Below are positions 43,703-55,419 of a stretch of 64,000 bases of DNA, piece by piece. The DNA lies in the NCBI GenBank assembly GCA_903772945.1, contig CAICTM010000464.1, forward strand, positions 1 through 64,000. The letters are read 5' to 3'. A program made the translations under genes and the position numbers. The first letter of the stretch is position 1. The number at the start of each line of letters is the position of its first letter. The notes beneath the pieces are model-generated. The model was not told the origin of the DNA and did not search any database. It saw only the letters and a list, made by a program, of their open reading frames with translations. This DNA comes from Seminavis robusta. Lineage: Eukaryota; Bacillariophyta; Bacillariophyceae; Naviculales; Naviculaceae.

Positions 43703-45451
43703 CTAATGCTTCCATATTTTGAGAGTTCGATCTTTGCTTCCCGTGGCGACACTGGCGCCATTGGGACTCCAATCGAGTGCAAAGACTTGATCGGCATGTC
43801 CGGGCAACGTTTCGATGGCTTGTTTTTTGGATTTGGCGGCATTCCACAATTTGGCCGTGGAATCGGCACTGGCACTGACAATGTATTGGGAATCGGCACT
43901 CCACGCCACTTGATAGACGGCTCCGACATGTCCCGTCAATGTCACGAGGAATTCTCCCGTCAATCCATTCCAGAGTTTGACTTTCTTGTCAAAGGATGCC
44001 GACGCAAAAAAGCGACCGTCCGGACTAAAGGAAATATGATTGATCAAATTCTGATGTCCGGTCAATCGTTTGAGAGGATGTTTGGATGTGACGGGATTCC
44101 AGACAAAGAGGGTGTAATCGTCACTCCCCGATACGAGTGTTTCTTGGGGACAGGAGGATTGTTGGAATTCCTGGTACCGTGCCTTGGCCAATTCGTAGAG
44201 TTTATCGGAATCGTGGTTATCCTTTTGGAGCAAGAGTTTCTTGTCATTGGGATCAAACGGCCCGGTGCGACAAATGTAATCGGAACTCAGGGCCAATGTA
44301 TTGACACGATGTCCGTGTCCCTTGAGCGTCCGCACGAGTATTCCAAGACGATTCACATCCTGTGTGGCATTCCATACCTTGATGGTTCGATCGCGGGACG
44401 CGGTGTAAATCAAGTTTTCTCCGCCCCATTTGACGCATTCAATCGAGTCGGTGTGCCCGGCAAGTGTCTTGATGTGTTTGCGCGTTCGGACATTCCAGAC
44501 TTTGGCGGTTCCATCTTTTCCGGCCGTGACGATTCGATCGCAGGATTTATTGCAATGGAGTGGTTCCCACGCCAAGGACGTGATCCATTGTTTGTGTGCC
44601 TGAATGGGTGCTCCAATGGACTCTCCCGTTTGTGGATTCCATAGAATCAAGACGCCCCTTTTGTCGACCGAGGCAAATTTGGTGCCATCGGGACTCCATG
44701 CCGTACAGAGAACGTGATCCTTGTGTTTGCGGCAGGTATACTTGGGCAAGTTGGTGTGGACATCCCAAAATCGGACCGTGGTATCACCGCCTCCCGACGC
44801 CAAATGACGTCCATTGGGTGAGTATGACACGTGCAAGACGGCTTCGGTGTGTCCCGGGAGCGTATCGGTACAACGAGTGATGGGTCGCACGCGAAAAACC
44901 GCCATGGGCTGATACGTGATTTGCAGAGTTTGTTCGGTACTGACTTGGTGTTCCAGTAAAAAGGTAGCCAATGATTCCGTGGTGATTTCCACATCTTCCA
45001 GTAGTTCTGGGTGTTCTTTGGAATGAGGTAATTTGGCATAGAAGGAATAAGGAATGCGCTTATTGTTGTCACGGTCTGTATCATTCAATAGAGAATGCAA
45101 GAGAGCATTCAAGTCGTCCATGGTAGAATTGGTGGGCAAATCCAGAACATCCGCCAATTCTTCGCCTTGTCGATTCGAAAATTGCACCACCACATTGGTC
45201 GGCAAATCCAATTTGTCGTTAGATCCATCGTCACTGGCTCCAGCCGCTCGAAATCGCTTGTGAGGGGTAGAATACCGATACCCCAAGTTGTGAGGATTCT
45301 TGGAACCCACTAGTGATCCACCCCAAGCAATTCCGCCCTTGGCAGCAGCAGTAGCAGCAGCCGTAGCAGCAGCAGCTGCTGCATCGGACATTCTCTTGGT
45401 GGTCGTCGTAGTGGTGGTGGTGGAGGAGGAGGATGGAACAGAGCTTGTCAT
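43703..45451 (-). CDS. NLE1: Notchless/Rsa4 homologue, WD40 ribosome-assembly protein, 582 aa
   Basis: The first ATG of the frame is at 45451. The N-terminal NLE domain (about 75-180) contains VVVQFSNRQGEEL and the LPYSFYA-like IPYSFYAKL and ends with TLQITYQP, FRVRPITRC. Eight WD repeats follow, including LPGHTEAVLHVSYSPNGRHLA, GDTTVRFWDV, HKDHVLCTAWSPDGTKFAS, GKDGTAKVWNV, LAGHTDSIECVKWGG, DRTIKVWN, LTGHQNLINHISFSPDGRFFA and the final KDRTLKIWKH. Domain order and length match Notchless (animals) and Rsa4 (yeast), which bind pre-60S particles and the AAA+ ATPase Rea1/Midasin during nuclear 60S maturation. It is a single exon. It shares a ~470-bp divergent promoter region with the membrane protein gene on the other strand. 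Confidence 0.95.
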   Translation of the reverse strand: MTSSVPSSSSTTTTTTTTKRMSDAAAAAATAAATAAAKGGIAWGGSLVGSKNPHNLGYRYSTPHKRFRAAGASDDGSNDKLDLPTNVVVQFSNRQGEELADVLDLPTNSTMDDLNALLHSLLNDTDRDNNKRIPYSFYAKLPHSKEHPELLEDVEITTESLATFLLEHQVSTEQTLQITYQPMAVFRVRPITRCTDTLPGHTEAVLHVSYSPNGRHLASGGGDTTVRFWDVHTNLPKYTCRKHKDHVLCTAWSPDGTKFASVDKRGVLILWNPQTGESIGAPIQAHKQWITSLAWEPLHCNKSCDRIVTAGKDGTAKVWNVRTRKHIKTLAGHTDSIECVKWGGENLIYTASRDRTIKVWNATQDVNRLGILVRTLKGHGHRVNTLALSSDYICRTGPFDPNDKKLLLQKDNHDSDKLYELAKARYQEFQQSSCPQETLVSGSDDYTLFVWNPVTSKHPLKRLTGHQNLINHISFSPDGRFFASASFDKKVKLWNGLTGEFLVTLTGHVGAVYQVAWSADSQYIVSASADSTAKLWNAAKSKKQAIETLPGHADQVFALDWSPNGASVATGSKDRTLKIWKH

Positions 45452-45920
45452 GGTGGGAAAAGAAGACAAAGGAGGTAGTCTAAACAAAAAAATACTAAAT
45501 AGTCTATGGTTGTGGGAAACTATGCATAATTGGGTTGAGCGAGACTGGCTGTTTCATTTTTTCTCACTTTGCATTGGAAGCACGAATGAGGCTGTTTGAT
45601 TGGTTCTCAAGGGATTGAGTTTCGTGTGGGTTACGGGGTAAAAGGTTGGGTTATGAGACCCAACATATCGAATATTCGATAGGGACGGATTGTTGTTCGA
45701 TTGGTGTCAGTTCAAAGATCCAGAATGACACGGACCTTCTTGGTTGTTCTTCGCCTACTAAAGCGTTGCGAAAGCATTTTTCTTCAGCTCTCGCTCGTAC
45801 TGGTACCTCCAACCTCCAACAAATCCAACAGGAGCTTCTCCCCGCTGTGCCCATCCTCCAAATCCTCCGCTCTGGCTAGCTAGCTAGATAAGCACGTTGC
45901 TGCAAGAGGAAACGATCAGG
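45452..45920. other. Divergent promoter region
   Basis: This lies between Notchless (minus) and the six-exon membrane protein (plus). CTAGCTAGCTAGAT occurs at 45875-45888, about 35 bp before the start codon. Confidence 0.5.
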
Positions 45921-48900
45921 ATGTTGCAAGTCAGAGAGCAGCCTGAGCGTATGAATACGAGTAGCGAGACCCTTGAGGGTGGCGAAAGATTGGATGGATT
46001 TCCGCAATCCTACGACCCACTAGCTACCCACGACAAGTTCGAGGGCAACGACTACGAGGATGACGACTGCAAAGACCAAGAGGATGAGGTAGTGGAACAA
46101 GCTCTTACCGAAGATGCCTACTCCTTGCTCTACATCTGTACGTTACAGTATCATGACATACGGTCACTCTCATCGGCCGTGCATCACTTGATGCTTTCTC
46201 ACATTGTGTGCAGCTGATCTGTTCAGTCAAACCACACTGTTTGCCTTTTCTGTTGTGTCCCTTCAAACTACAATGCTCTTGTTGACTCTTGTGGACATGA
46301 TTGATGTCTCTAGTGAGTAATGCACGGTACTGTAGTATCTTGGCTACCGGGATACCGGATCCCGGATCCCTTTTTTGAAAAGGCGTGAAAATGATGACAG
46401 CACGGCCTGACCACTTTTGGTTCTGACTTTGAATAAAACCAACAGACCCCCTCAACCCTCTCGGAGTGCCGGAACTTCCTCCCTTTACTGTCGTATTTGC
46501 CCAGTGCCTCGGTACGTAAGGTATCCACATCATGGACCCCTCAGTAGAAGCATGCGTATAAGTGGTTCACTCACAATTCATTGGCCAATGATCGGATGGG
46601 TTATTTTGCTTTGCCAATTGCTATATAGGTTTGATTTTAACAGTCATGATCACGGCAACAAGTGGAGATATCATCGTTGGCTTGACACAGCTCTGTGAAG
46701 GGTACAATCCCGATATCCAAGAAGAGATGCCAAACGCCACTTTTATTCGCTGGTAAGGGACAGTCGTGTTGCTGGAAGGCAAGTAGATTTCGCAAAAACT
46801 GCTCAATCCTCCGTATCTACATTTTGCAATCCAGGCTCTTGACTGGATCGTTTCAAACTTGTGTCGGTATCATCATGCTGGTAGACTCATTCATCCTAGC
46901 AGTGAAAGCCAGAACTGTGATTGATTTGGTCCTCAACCTGACGGCCTTGCACTTTTTGCAGGAAGTGGACGACATTAGCTTTAAAATTGCCACCATGGGC
47001 CTGTTTGTCAACCAAGTACAAGAGGATTGCAACAAAATATCCAATCTTAAACAGGGGGTATCTCCAGAGTATGTAAGATACCGTACATGCTGGAAGAGGG
47101 TTGCCTTGATTGTCATTCTGGTGGGGCTCCTGGTTCCTTTCTTTGTACTGGTAGGCCAGCAGCTTGATGGTCGATTTCTGTGCAAGAAGATCCTCATTGA
47201 GTTTGGCGAGGGAGACAATGAATTCATCGAGAGTGGGTTGGGCACTGTTGAAGGAAGCAATCATCTCACTGCTCTATCCTATTTCAGCAGTGAATTTGAA
47301 AGTCAGGGCATCCCCCTCTTTGACAGGAAACACCACAGAACTTGGTATGCTGACAGATCCGGATTTCTCATTTTGGGCTACTGCAACGTACAAAAGGCAT
47401 GGACGGTCTCAACCACTGCCACAAGCAGCGACCCATGCGATGAAATAAAGTACATGTCCACTACAACAACTGAATTTGATGTTATGAAAGTGGCTTTTGA
47501 TCAATGGGTTTATTGGAACGATCAGTTGGGCAGGTTTGATGCAACCAGTCAGATTGTGCTGCATTGCAATGATTGCTCTGAAGACCTTTGTCAACATGGC
47601 ACTTGTCAAGACAACTACTGCATTTGTAATGATGGTGAAGGCACACCAAGGACTGGCTGGAACTGTGAAGAGGAAGTGAGGTGCTTGTCCCTTGGTCTTG
47701 ATTCGACAGGTGGCAGCAGGGGGTTCATGAAGATTGAAGATGAAGGAAAGCGAAACACTGTTCGCCTCCTCAGTTCCATTGGGACACTCCACTTGTTACC
47801 AGAGAAGCAAGCTTATGGGAGAAGTGTTTATGTTGCCTCCTACAACAAAAGTACTGAAAGTGGAGTAACTGAGGTGGTTGATGCTTTTGTCATCTACAGT
47901 GGACAAAGATGGAGGCTCGTTGTGAACGATGAAAGCCAGCTTCTCTCAGCCATTTCACTGCAAGATTTCAAAAGTGTTCTCCTGGATCGTGGTTCTGTGG
48001 ATGTATTGATGGCTATGGGCATTATTCCCCGTCCATCTGTGCAGTCTGAAGGTACCGATTCCTTCCACAGTTTTGATGAGACTGTAGTGGCGAATCTTGC
48101 AAAGGCATACTATGTGCTTGCTAACAGCAGCATTGACTCCAGTGCAAATCCACGTTACAGCTTCGTGACCTTTGGCAAGAGTTATACAACTGCTGTGCTG
48201 GATTGTGCGGACTGTGTCAGTGAAATCTTATACTGCTCCCTCTTTGGCCTTTTTACTCAATGTCCACTAACATGTTGTGTGTCTTTATTAACTGACCAGA
48301 GGAAAGACACTGAATGTGATGGGCAGTACAGCAAGTGTCAAGCCAATGCTTGCGTTTGCCCTGATTTCATCCAAAAGTAAGTTTCCCATGCATTGCTTTT
48401 CTGGGTTTCATTTGTTATGCTGGTGCTCAAACAAGCTTTAAAAATGTTCACTTCCAAGCGCTACCACGTGTAACATGACTGGTAGCTACACTGAGATGTC
48501 TAAAGCTTCGGGTGGTTGCTATAATGGGACGGGCTTTCCTATTCCTGTTTCTGTTTCTGTGGATGACGATTTCTTTGTACCTGACACAAGTCAATGGTGC
48601 TGCTCTGCAAATCCAAATGGGACATCTTGTGGGGCGAAAGTGAATAACGAAGAGCTTTTCTTTTGCCGAAGCAATGGATTTTGCCGACAATATGCTGGTT
48701 TTGCAAATCAAGTCCTCTGTAACTCCGCAAAGCAAAGATGTGAATGCAGCAATGCAAGCGATCCATTCGATTCCCAACTCAATTTCGATCCGAGTCTCTA
48801 TTCTCCCGTTGACTGTTCTAACGGAATACCTATTGTGGATCCCTGGGATGACACGGCATTGCTCTGGAACTATGGTGGGGAAACTGTTAATCCTACTGCG

Positions 48901-48960
48901 GGACAACCGGCTAATGAATTCCCTATGGAGGCTAACAATTTGGCAGACGGGGTGCCATAA
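45921..48960 (+). CDS. Multi-span membrane protein with EGF-like Cys cluster, six exons, 844 aa
   Basis: Splice sites give exons 45921-46137, 46214-46312, 46446-46511, 46644-46752, 46835-48376 and 48459-48960, with phases that join without a break. The N-terminus is acidic. Hydrophobic segments follow: LFAFSVVSLQTTMLLL, PPFTVVFAQCL, GSFQTCVGIIMLVDSFIL and VALIVILVGLLVPFFVL. After the last one the chain is probably outside the cell, with an EGF-like cluster (CSEDLCQHGTCQDNYCIC), several sequons and a second Cys-rich stretch in the last exon. I recognise no catalytic domain. Surface receptor or adhesion roles are inference. The gene is remarkable here because its first four exons are tiny and easily missed. 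Confidence 0.8.
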
Positions 48961-49141
48961 TGGATACATGTAGTCTAGGTTCTCTCGTTGAACGATTGTG
49001 GGAGTAAATGGATCAATCCTTGGCTTTGGGGAACGCCAAGAGTCACTAAATAACGGTCATCATGGTGCCGAAAACATCTTTCTACCTACCGGTACCAGGA
49101 CAACAGAAGTAGCCCACGGCAACTGCCCCTTGGCACCGGTG

Positions 49142-50549
49142 TTACTTGTCATAATTGCACGTCAGAATGTAGCCGTTGTTGATGTTGGGAACCAGGACGG
49201 CCGCAACATCACGATTGACAATGCCATGGAAGGGGTTGAGCTTGATATCCAAGCTGTTCGGGGATTCCAAGTTGTAGCCTTTCACCAACCGAGGGAGTAT
49301 CTCGACGTCTACGAATTTCAGCGTCAACTTGGTCTGATCACTCACAGCCCAGGGACAGCCGAGTCGAAGCAGCCGAATGATTGTCAAATTCCAAGACGGG
49401 TAGCTTCCGAGCCCAGCATTCAACGCAATCACGGCATCNNNNNNNNNNTCGAATCAGGAGCACGAACGTCCCACAGTGTGTGGAGACCTGGGCTTGGCAT
49501 GGTGCCGTTAGCCACGATGCTTTTTGGGTGCTTCGTGGTGGCCTCCTGGCAGATGGATTTCGTTGCGGGCGAAATGAAGATCAGCTCAATGGAGTTGTCA
49601 GGCATGAGAAACGCCAATTCACCGAAAAGAGGAATATAGTTCAGTTCGGTTTCTGGTCCTAGGAGACAAACAGTCAATGGTTGTTTGCGATTGCCAAAGT
49701 TCGCCTGAGTGAACTGGAATTCATGGTGCAACCTTTGGTACACCGTCATGACGTTGTTCAACAACAAGGGCGCAATTGTGGTCTTCGAGAGGCCACGGAA
49801 CTCCAAGTAATCAAGTAATCCTTCCAGCCGCGCAGACCTTCAGCTGGTGGCATCGTCTTTGGAGGATCAGACGGAGGATATTCGTTACCCTTTAACACTT
49901 TCCAGCCATTCTTCAGCGATGGAAAGCTTGGTTTGAGCAGCATGGCGCCGTTTTGAAACCCCGAGGGATCCTTGCCGGATGCCATGTATGGTGCTCCCAT
50001 GGTGTCGGGCTGTGCCCAAAATCCTACCTCCGCCTGACCCAAGACCCCACGACGGGCTCGAAACTCGTACTCGAAGAAAGTTCCCTCACGAGGATGGTGA
50101 TCGTTTGCCCACGAAGAAAAGAGAGACTCGCGAAGACGCTGTCCACAATCGAGGTCATCCTCAAACTCGTTCTTGGCCTCCAGGAGCTCGGCACACATTG
50201 CCTTGTGCGACCTTGGCTTGGTCGCTCCCTTTCCTTGACCGAGCCAATCTTTCACGTGACAATCCTTACTGCAGTACTTGACCGCTTTGCATCGACTGCA
50301 CTGGAGGAAATCTGTGGGTAGGTCAGCGTCCGTCATGCAGCCATTGCAAATAAAGTTGCAGAATGGTTTCCCCGGTGCATCGCGCACCTGATAGAGAGGC
50401 AGATGACGCTTGGCATCACACTGACGTTTCGTGGTTTGCATAGGGCTCATGCCAGTGTTGGCCATGATGCCGGTTAACATTTTCATTTGTTCCATAGGAG
50501 ACATCTTCATCATCATTTCTTTGGCCTTGCCTGGATCCGAGACATTCAT
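49142..50549 (-). CDS. MYND zinc-finger protein with MSS51-like C-terminal domain, broken by a gap
   Basis: From the minus-strand Met at 50549 (MNVSDPGKAKEMM...), an N-terminal helix rich in Met leads to a MYND finger (CNGC, CSRC, YCSKDCHVKDW, SHKAMC), a Zn-binding protein-interaction module. The C-terminal part has SKTTIAPLLLNNVMTVYQRL, VCLLGPETELNYIPLFGEL and, after the gap, VIALNAGLGSYPSWNLT, resembling the MSS51/ZMYND17 C-terminal domain. Two things break the frame: a tandem 8-bp duplication (AAGTAATC, about 49804-49819) and a 10-N gap at 49439-49448. Removing one duplicate unit would read KDYLEFRGL across the join. The true start may lie ~40 bp further upstream (MDE...) but is out of frame by one base. 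Likely one intact host gene with assembly errors. Confidence 0.75.
49439..49448. other. Assembly gap of ten Ns
   Basis: Ten N bases interrupt the MYND gene. The flanking minus-strand frames match the same protein family on both sides, but a 10-base spacer does not keep the frame. The gap is therefore probably of nominal size, or the true length is near 8 or 11. Confidence 0.95.
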
Positions 50550-50799
50550 TCCCAACTGAGCAAACTGCTTAGCAGCTCCTCATCCATTTTTGCACAAAGT
50601 CCGCCATTGTTCCTACCGTACGGTACCGTAGTTGCCTCGTTGTTTGCTTTGTTCAGGTAGCGTACGATGTAGGTTTGAAGCTAAGATAGCCGCTCGTCCA
50701 CTAAAGGAGGGCAGCTTCTTTCGAGTCAATGGAATGATAGGATAGCGCAGCAGAGAGAGGGTGGCCATAAAGGGGTAGAAGGCAGCAATTTGATTGGTC

Positions 50800-53735
50800 G
50801 ATGAGTACCGAAGAACAACAATACGTCAGGAAGTAATTTGAATTATTTAACGCACCATTTATAGAGATTACGGAGTTAACGTGCTACCAATTCAAGGATT
50901 TTCGTGTTTTCAGAAGAAAGAAGAAGGATTCATCGCGATCCATCGACCATGACAGGCTCTGCCGCTCCCACTCGACGGTCATTTCTCGGCCAAAGGCAAC
51001 AGCAGCAGCACCATGGACCACAACCACGCAGCCGATGCAGCACAACACACACAAAATGAAGGGATGGGCTGCCAGAGTCAGTCGAAATCCACAGCAGAAG
51101 AGAGCATTCCAACTCGCCACAACAACATCCAAGATCAAGAGAGAGAGAAGGAGCCAAACAGCACTGGAAGGAGGGATAGCAGAAGTCTTGATCCACTCAA
51201 GACACTGTCCAATCTGTAGGCCAGAACTTGGTCTCAGAGTCCCCAAGAGAGCACACTCTGTCTTCTGTATTAAGAATACAGTGACAAAAGGACAAGGACC
51301 TTTGAATGCGCTGACAATGGAGACATCAGAAAGCAGGAACTCACAGGCAATTCAGTGCTCCTCTTCCACTTAATGAGAGAGGAAGCTGGGGCATTCCACA
51401 AGAGAAATGGAGAAGCATTCTTTGCCGCTAGAACAACACAGCCAAAGCCACAGCAGTTCCCAAAAAGAAAAATGTAATGGCCACTCCAGCTGTGTTCGTG
51501 AGAAAGTCACAGCTCTTGTTGAGGATGCCACCTTTGTGGAAAAGCACAAGACCAAAATACCCCTGGCATGATTGCAATGGAGAAGCAGTGTCAGAATCAA
51601 ACTTAAGAATCAATTATTCCAGCCAACACTTTGAAGGACTCACCATACAGTTCCATCCACAGAGAAGCAATTCAGTCTCCCACTACCACTCCATTGTTGG
51701 GCAGAAACTACTCCTGTGGACTGGAATCGATGTGGATCCTGTACCTTGTCCTGATGGAAGATGCTCTGGCCAACTCAAAAATGAAAGAAGCAAATGGTCG
51801 AGGAACAAGACTCTGTTTCCAATCTTTGGCATTGCTGGACCTCCATCTTGGTGTATGTCAGTCATGGTTGTGCCAATGAAGAGGAGATTGATCAATAACA
51901 ACAGAGGTCTGTGTCAATCCCAGAGCATGTTCATTGTGTACCAGTAGAGCCAAAGTATGCTTTACCAAAACAGACTATCACTTGGAGAGAACAGCAACAG
52001 AAGTGTTTGATTCTATAATGTTACCTATGCAAATGGAGACCTCTGCAGCCGCCTCATCTACAATGCAATAAACAGGAGTTCATTAGGCCATGATGTCCTA
52101 CTATTCTTACTGGCAAGGTAATCAGAGGGAACCTCCTCCCTTCCTTCCAAAGATGGAACTTACATCAGACAATACCCTCCTCTTGGTGACACAATCCGTG
52201 ACTTCTTTGCAGGGCTGCTGCATCCAACAGAAATCCTGGAGGATCAGTGACAACAGGACAACAAGGAGATCAAAGTGTCAATGCAACAAATATCTTCTGC
52301 AAGACCAACCTTTCCAGGACAAAGAACTACATAGAGAGTTGGGCTGCGGCTGTTTGGGATGCTGCCACGAACTGGAGAGATAGCTTCTGCGTGCTGGTTC
52401 CCCACCAAGACAATCCACTTCTCCCATGCTGCCATGCAGCTAGCAAGGGAGCAACTTCATCCCTGTGCATGTAGTGACACCTGGCCCAACAAGATGACTA
52501 CTGGGAGTACTTTTCAGGTATTGAGGGAAGACTTGGCCTGTTTCATTATGAGAAGAGGATCCTGTCAACTTTGAGGAAGGCCACATTGATCACTTCCAAG
52601 CAATGACAGACCTTTTGGACTGCCTGTATGAGTACTTGCCTGAGGACTATGAGAAGCTTCTCTATGCTCTGAAACATTGTCTACTATCAGCTGATGCAAA
52701 CACTATTCCATGGTGAGATCTCGACCTGCAATCAACCAAGGTCTTCCGTGACGATACTCCAAATACCTAAGGAAGAAGATGAGAAAACTGAACAGAGGCA
52801 GGTCTCTGCTAGTGAGGGCAGCCACGCCAGGAAGACTGGATCCAGTCAAGAACTTACTTTTTCACTCAGACACCAAGCAGCGTAGAAACTTGTTGAAAAG
52901 CCATTCACTGGCTGACCCACTACCAATTGAGCAAATGTATGATACAATCCAACCTTCTCCAACTCCAAGCACAATCTTCCAGAATACCTATCAAGGAGAG
53001 GAGAGTCAAAGTTGAGGCTTTCCATGACAGTTTGCTCCTTTGGCAATGTGGAATGAGAAGAGCCTTGCTGATGCCTAACCTGCTGGACACTGCTGATACA
53101 ACCTGAAGATTCTCCACAAGAGAGCCTTCCTCTCAAGAAGCAGTGAGGCAGAAAGGAGGTCAATTCCAGGTGGATGGGAGAAGGTTGTTCCATACTGGAA
53201 CCATTCAGAGTTGGCTTACTAATACATCAGCGCGGTTGGTCTGGATCACCATTTCCAAATGCAGGCCATTGCCAGAGGATGGAGAGAGGTTCTTCTCAGA
53301 TACATTGTTGGCATTCAAACCACAAAGGCAGAAGTATGCACCCAATGATTGCTGCTTGTGTAGATTGTGCACCAGTCCTGTGGAAGCTTCACTACCTCAA
53401 CCCCAGCCAAAGCCAGAGCCACAACCACAACCAGAGCCAATGCCAACCAGAGCCAATCCTCAACCAGAGCCAATACCTCAACCAGAGCCACAGCAATACC
53501 ACAGCCTCCACAAACAAGAACAACAAATGAAGCTGCTGTGGCACAAAGAAATGCTTATGTTGGTAACCTGCTTCTATACCGACAAATTCAAATGATGCAA
53601 CTCCAACACTTACAAATGCAGCAGCAATTCCAACCAATATTGCCATCTCCTTTCCAGCAAACTCCTCCACCCAATGGCTGCTGTCACAAATACTGCCATT
53701 GGTTGACTCACCGGAGAGGTAAGACCACCACATGA
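50800..53735 (+). pseudogene. Decayed coding region of unknown family
   Basis: The + strand has codon-like composition and short protein-like pieces in all three frames (for example SRNPQQKRAFQLATTTSKIK near 51100, GDTIRDFFAGLLHPTEILED near 52190-52240, ESWAAAVWDAATNWRDSF near 52335-52385), with many interruptions. Low-complexity Pro/Glu/Gln codons follow at 53400-53500 and Gln/Asn-rich ones to 53735. I could not assign a family. It is most likely an old mobile-element or gene remnant. Confidence 0.5.
53400..53500. repeat. CCAGAGCCA-type low-complexity tandem repeat
   Basis: Irregular repeats of AACCAGAGCCA/AACCACAACCA encode Gln-Pro-Glu-Pro units in one frame. It lies at the 3' end of the decayed region. 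Confidence 0.8.
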
Positions 53736-53740
53736 GCCTA

Positions 53741-55108
53741 TTGCCAGCTCGATGGAGTCATCAGGCTGGTAGGAACAACAAATAGATACATAACTTTCAT
53801 TTCTAATAACACCATTTACTTACATTCAATGGCCTCAAAGATTGTCAACAAAACTCTCACTCATGGAGACCAAAACCTTCCGGTCGCAGGGATCCGGTCC
53901 CTCCAGCATTGGTAAGGGTGAGACAACAAAATTGTACCATTCTGGATGCTCGCAAGTCCCAATTCCAACATGTTAATCAATGATGCTTGTCATGTGGGAG
54001 GAGCGGCTTGCATAGTCATCCATGATAATTGCTCAAGAATAGGCACATTGTAGTTGTCGCGCACACAGTGCTCTTTCCAAATCACATACTTGCAGGTGAA
54101 TCCATTCCTTGTGTCCCTCAACTCAGTGAATGGGTATGCATTAGCAACACTCGGAGTCAGTATCCACTGCGAGAAGTCCGGTGTGCTTTTGATCCTCATT
54201 GTCGACGTTGCTGCTCGGTGGGTGGAAAACGACGTTCGATTCTTTATCCGGTTGTAGAAGGAGCTACCTGTAGAATGAGATAATGAAGAAGAAGATACAA
54301 CGACGGCAGATAACGATTAGTAGCATGCCATTGTTGCCATTGTCGATACAAATAACAACAAAGTAACACTCACCAGAGATATTGGTAGCAGCAGTCGGTA
54401 GCAGCTAGCAGTCGGAGCGAGTGTAATGTTGATGTCGCACGAGAAATAATGAAGGAAAATGGGAGGGTCTTGTTCGAGCCAAGGATTGGGAAAGAGCCAG
54501 TCGGTTATCCGTTGAAGCCATTTGAATTGTGCGACACCAACCGATCAACGTTGACGTACTTCATGACGTTATATATGTTCTTCGGACGTCTTTCATAGGG
54601 GGAGATGACCGGTCATTGACCGATCCCCTCCTTTCTCTAAGTATTTGATCATGTCAGTTTGGTTCCGGTTGGATCTGCTTGCTCGCGATTCGGAATCAGG
54701 AATCCAACCGTTAACCCTCTCCCTTTCTTTTTTCTTTTCCCTCCCCCGCGCTGCTGCCTAACCCCCCCATAATCTCCAGGGTACTCCCACCACGGCCACA
54801 AGCACAAAACTTTGAGGGAGTTCCGCGTCTTTTTCTGAGTCATGCGAAAAATATCTTCATTGGATACCCACGCCGAGCAGCTCCCAACCCGAGCGCAGGC
54901 AAATCAAGAATTCAGCGATGCTATTGGCCACTCGCTCTTGTTTCAATCCCGTTGTTGCTTTTGTTCCTAATTATCGCCTAACGTTAGCGGCTTGGCTTCG
55001 ACAACATGTTGGATATCTCCTCGCCAATTTGGCAAGAGGAAGTATCCATCTCGTGCTCACAAATCGCCCACCTGCTCTAAAAAGAATTGACAAAAACAAA
55101 CATCTATC
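53741..55108. other. Intergenic region with weak coding hints
   Basis: Two minus-strand stretches look mildly protein-like: 54199-53990 (STPDFSQWILTPSVANAYPF...) and about 53955-53830 (GTCEHPEWYNFVVSPLPML). They are not in one frame and have no clear splice sites. They may be remnants linked to the decayed region upstream. 54300-55108 shows nothing. Confidence 0.4.
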
Positions 55109-55419
55109 ATGTCCGGAAAGAACCCCCTGTTCCCCGTCCTTTGGCTTATCCTTCTCGTCTGGGTGGCTTGGCCCGTCGCTCTGTTTTGCGCAGGAATCTG
55201 GATTATCTTGCAGGTAGGTTCATTGAATTTCGTCGCGAAGTTAACTGATGGAGGTTGTTTTTCCTCGTCTTACCCATTCCTTGTTGCGCACAGCCATTCG
55301 AAGCCTGCTTCCAATTTATTCGAAAGACAAACAACTTTTTGGAAAAGTTGATCACATGGCCTCGGGATTGCGGAAAGGCCATCATGGACTGCTCCCCCAA
55401 CTGCCCCGCTCCTTATTAA
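55109..55419 (+). CDS. Small two-exon membrane protein, 76 aa
   Basis: Exons 55109-55213 and 55294-55419 with a clean 80-nt GT-AG intron (phase 0). The N-terminal half is a strongly hydrophobic hairpin-like segment (LFPVLWLILLVWVAWPVALF, then CAGIWIILQ) and the second half is amphipathic with PFEACFQFIRKTNNFLEKL and a Cys-rich end (DCGKAIMDCSPNCPAPY). The pattern of a hydrophobic segment followed by a charged helix and Cys residues suggests a membrane-embedded protein, possibly palmitoylated. It is shorter than typical gene-prediction cut-offs. I recognise no named family. Confidence 0.72.

Noticed and set aside
53829-53911. Possible first exon starting MASKIVNKTL with a GTAAGG donor
   Set aside because: No matching acceptor or second exon was found.
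53990-54199. 69-residue minus-strand piece (STPDFSQWILTPSV...)
   Set aside because: Composition is protein-like, but I could not link it to neighbouring exons or to a family, so it is only mentioned under the intergenic region.
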